DNA of 15,058 nucleotides, from NCBI GenBank assembly GCA_036393835.1, contig DASWGI010000070.1, positions 1 through 15,058 of the forward strand, read 5' to 3'. Below are positions 13,487 through 15,058 of the stretch, piece by piece. The notes under the pieces are model-generated. The model saw only the letters and a list, made by a program, of their open reading frames with translations, had not been told where the DNA came from and searched no databases. Origin of the DNA: VBKO01 sp036393835. GTDB lineage: Bacteria > Myxococcota > Myxococcia > Myxococcales > 40CM-4-68-19. Positions within the stretch are counted from its first letter, which is position 1, and each line of letters starts with the position of its first letter. The translations under genes and the position numbers were made by a program.

Positions 13487-14455
13487 TCAGACGAGGAGCA
13501 CGATCTTCCCCACCACCTCGTTGCGCTCCAGTGCGGCGTGCGCTTCGCGGGCCTGGGCGAGCGGGTAGGTGCGGCCGACGACCGGGCGCAGCTGGCCGGT
13601 CCGGAAGCGCGGCAGCGCTTTTTGGGCGAAGTCGGCGACCAGCTTCGCCTTCTGCGCCGGCGAGCGGGAGCGCAGCATGGATCCCATCACCGTCAGCCGC
13701 CGGGTGAGCAGCGCGCCCACATCCAGCGTTCCCTTCGAGCCGCCCATGGAGGAGATGCAGCAGAGCCGCCCCTGCAATCCGAGGGCGGCGACGTCGGCCT
13801 CCAGGTACGACGCGCCGACCAGGTCGAAGATCAGATCGGCGCCCCGGCCGGCGGCGCGGCGGACTGCCTCGGCCAGGCCCGCGGGCACCTCCTGCCGCGC
13901 GAGCACGTGCGTCGCGCCCAGCTCGAGGCAGGCGGCGTGCTTTCCGGGCGACGCGGTGGCGAGCACGGTGCTCGCGACGCCGCGGCAGAGCTGCAAGGCA
14001 GCCGATCCGACTCCGCTCGCCGCCGCGTGCACCACCACCACCTCGCCGGGCGTCAGCCGGCCGAGCATGAACAGGTTCAGCCAGGCGGTCAGGAACGCCT
14101 CCGGGATCGCGGCCGCCCCCGCGAAGCCCATTCCCTCCGGGATGGGCAGGGCGTGCGCCGCCGGCACGCGCGCCAGCTCGGCGTATCCGCCCCCGCCGAG
14201 GAGCGCCATCACCCGGTCGCCGCGCTGGAAGGGCGCCGCTGGCTCCAGCACCTCCCCGGCGATCTCCAGGCCCAGCGTCTCCGGCTCCCCGGGCGGGGGC
14301 GGGTAGCGGCCGAGGCGCTGCAGCAGGTCGGCGCGGTTCACGCCCGCGGCGCGCACCCGCACCAGCAGCTCGCCCGGCCCGGGCCGCGGATCGGGGACCT
14401 CGCCCAGCTCGAGCACCTCGGGCCCACCGGGGGCCTTGACCACGATGGCGCGCAT
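13487..14455 (-). CDS. NAD(P)H-dependent quinone oxidoreductase, zinc-less MDR family (PIG3-like)
   Basis: 322-aa cytoplasmic medium-chain reductase likely using NADPH to reduce quinones or other reactive carbonyl-type acceptors. The N-terminal GroES-like half contains AGVNRADLLQRLGRYPPPPG (37-56), a hallmark of the PIG3/TIGR02824 group as I recall it; the Rossmann half carries the nucleotide loop HAAASGVGSAALQL (143-156). The zinc-site GHE of alcohol dehydrogenases is replaced by GLE (62-64), and no structural-zinc cysteine cluster is seen, fitting a zinc-less enzyme. The C-terminus NEVVGKIVLLV is typical of the family. The ATG at 14455 has no strong Shine-Dalgarno. It is transcribed in the same direction as the chemosensory operon but separated by 147 bp, and diverges from the metal-receptor gene across 28 bp. 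No functional tie to signalling is evident. Confidence 0.93.
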   Translation of the reverse strand: MRAIVVKAPGGPEVLELGEVPDPRPGPGELLVRVRAAGVNRADLLQRLGRYPPPPGEPETLGLEIAGEVLEPAAPFQRGDRVMALLGGGGYAELARVPAAHALPIPEGMGFAGAAAIPEAFLTAWLNLFMLGRLTPGEVVVVHAAASGVGSAALQLCRGVASTVLATASPGKHAACLELGATHVLARQEVPAGLAEAVRRAAGRGADLIFDLVGASYLEADVAALGLQGRLCCISSMGGSKGTLDVGALLTRRLTVMGSMLRSRSPAQKAKLVADFAQKALPRFRTGQLRPVVGRTYPLAQAREAHAALERNEVVGKIVLLV

Positions 14456-14483
14456 GCCGGTCGGCGATGATAGAGGAAGCGCG
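14456..14483. promoter_or_regulatory. 28-bp divergent gap between oxidoreductase and receptor genes
   Basis: Two divergent starts (14455 minus, 14484 plus) are separated by 28 bp, too short for two independent promoters. It holds the ribosome binding site of the plus-strand gene. Promoters must lie within the opposing coding regions, or one of the genes is driven from elsewhere. Confidence 0.4.
14472..14477 (+). promoter_or_regulatory. Ribosome binding site of the metal-receptor gene
   Basis: AGAGGA six bases before the ATG at 14484. It supports a start that leaves the protein without a signal peptide. Confidence 0.7.
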
Positions 14484-15058
14484 ATGCCGTTGCGCGTCTA
14501 CGACGACCGCGGCCGCGAGCTGCTGTTCATCCGCCCGCCCCGCCGCGTGGTCTCGCTGGTGCCGAGCGATACGCTGAACGTGTTCGCGCTGGGCGCCGGA
14601 GACCGCCTGGCCGGCCGCACTCGCTACTGCGTGGCCCCGGAGGGCCAGGTGGACGCGCTCCCCGTGGTCGGCGGCACCAAGGACGTCGACGTCCGCGCGG
14701 TGGCCGCCCTGGAGCCCGACCTGGTGCTCTGCAACCAGGAGGAGAACTCGCGCAGCCACGTCGAGGAGCTGGCCAGGCTTCAGCTGCCGGTCTTCGTCGC
14801 CTTTCCCCGGCGCGTCGCCGACGGGCTTGCGCACCTCGCGCGCCTGGCCCGGATCCTCGGGGTCGAGGAGCGATCGCGCGACCTGCTGCGCCGGGGCCTG
14901 CGCGCACTGCGGGCCCTCGAAGCGGAACCCCGACCGCCGCTCGCCGCCTTCGTGCCGATCTGGATGGATCCGTTGATGACGGTCAACGCGGACACCTTCA
15001 TCAGCGATGCGCTCGCGCTCGCCGGCGGCCGGAACGTCTTCGCCGATCGCGAGCGGCG
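14484..15058 (+). CDS. Helical-backbone metal receptor / BtuF-like cobalamin-binding protein, C-terminus cut by the window edge
   Basis: Visible 191 residues of a type III periplasmic-binding-protein fold (PF01497-type; BtuF/FhuD relatives). The pattern RRVVSLVPSDTLNVFALGAGDRL (20-42) followed by GRTRYC (44-49), VVGGTKDVD (61-69) and LEPDLVLCNQEEN (76-88) is characteristic of the family as I know it. Expected ligand: cobalamin or a metal chelate. The full protein should be about 260-300 aa; the frame is open at the right edge. ATG 14484 with AGAGGA upstream gives an N-terminus MPLRVYDDRGREL with no signal peptide or lipobox, so the mature location is unclear: it may act in the cytoplasm, as some 'helical backbone metal receptors' apparently do, or the true start may differ. 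No in-frame extension upstream with a hydrophobic segment is possible in the 28-bp gap before the divergent gene. Confidence 0.85.
   Translation, partial: MPLRVYDDRGRELLFIRPPRRVVSLVPSDTLNVFALGAGDRLAGRTRYCVAPEGQVDALPVVGGTKDVDVRAVAALEPDLVLCNQEENSRSHVEELARLQLPVFVAFPRRVADGLAHLARLARILGVEERSRDLLRRGLRALRALEAEPRPPLAAFVPIWMDPLMTVNADTFISDALALAGGRNVFADRER

Noticed and set aside
12968..14834. Upstream extension of the REC-CheW frame to a 907-residue protein
   Set aside because: The extra sequence runs through the CheY-like and oxidoreductase genes and is Arg/Gly/Ala-rich filler; the GTG at 12968 fits the fold and the overlap.

Overview
The window looks like chromosome from a very GC-rich bacterium with dense, overlapping genes. 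The many receiver, chemosensory and cyclic-di-GMP modules, a CheA-receiver hybrid kinase and a TPR-tailed CheR fit Myxococcota, perhaps an Anaeromyxobacter-like lineage. That placement is inferred from gene style and composition; there is no rRNA or other taxonomic marker here. I saw no tRNA, rRNA, CRISPR array, insertion sequence or phage gene.

Layout. (1) 1-4340, minus strand: an ATPase and two permeases of an uncharacterised ABC-2 exporter, translationally coupled to a DEAH-box helicase HrpB that runs off the left edge. (2) 4385-5659, plus strand: a diguanylate cyclase with Hpt-REC-GGDEF architecture, divergent from the exporter across 44 bp. (3) 5649-13339, minus strand: seven tightly packed chemosensory genes. 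In transcription order they are a stand-alone receiver, a REC-CheW fusion, CheR-TPR, CheW, CheA-REC, CheB and a transmembrane methyl-accepting protein (MCP). Six of the seven overlap the next gene or nearly touch it. The MCP converges on the cyclase gene and overlaps its 3' end by 11 bp. (4) 13340-13486: the only sizeable non-coding gap (147 bp), with an imperfect inverted repeat just upstream of the chemosensory operon. (5) 13487-14455, minus: a zinc-less quinone oxidoreductase. (6) 14484 to the right edge, plus: a BtuF-like metal/cobalamin receptor lacking a visible signal peptide, divergent from the oxidoreductase across 28 bp.

Main interpretation. The part list CheW-like / CheR-TPR / CheW / CheA-REC / CheB / MCP plus a receiver-GGDEF output matches the Pseudomonas Wsp surface-sensing pathway, and the order of the first five parts is that of wspB-C-D-E-F. 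I infer a Wsp-like ('alternative cellular function') system controlling cyclic-di-GMP rather than flagellar chemotaxis. It differs from textbook Wsp in four ways: one CheW carries an N-terminal receiver, an extra CheY-type receiver leads the operon, the MCP is last instead of first, and the cyclase has an added N-terminal Hpt domain and is encoded convergently. The genes could support a phosphorelay with five receivers and two Hpt domains, with no CheC, CheX, CheZ or CheD in the window. The link between cyclase and cluster rests on architecture and adjacency, not on direct evidence.
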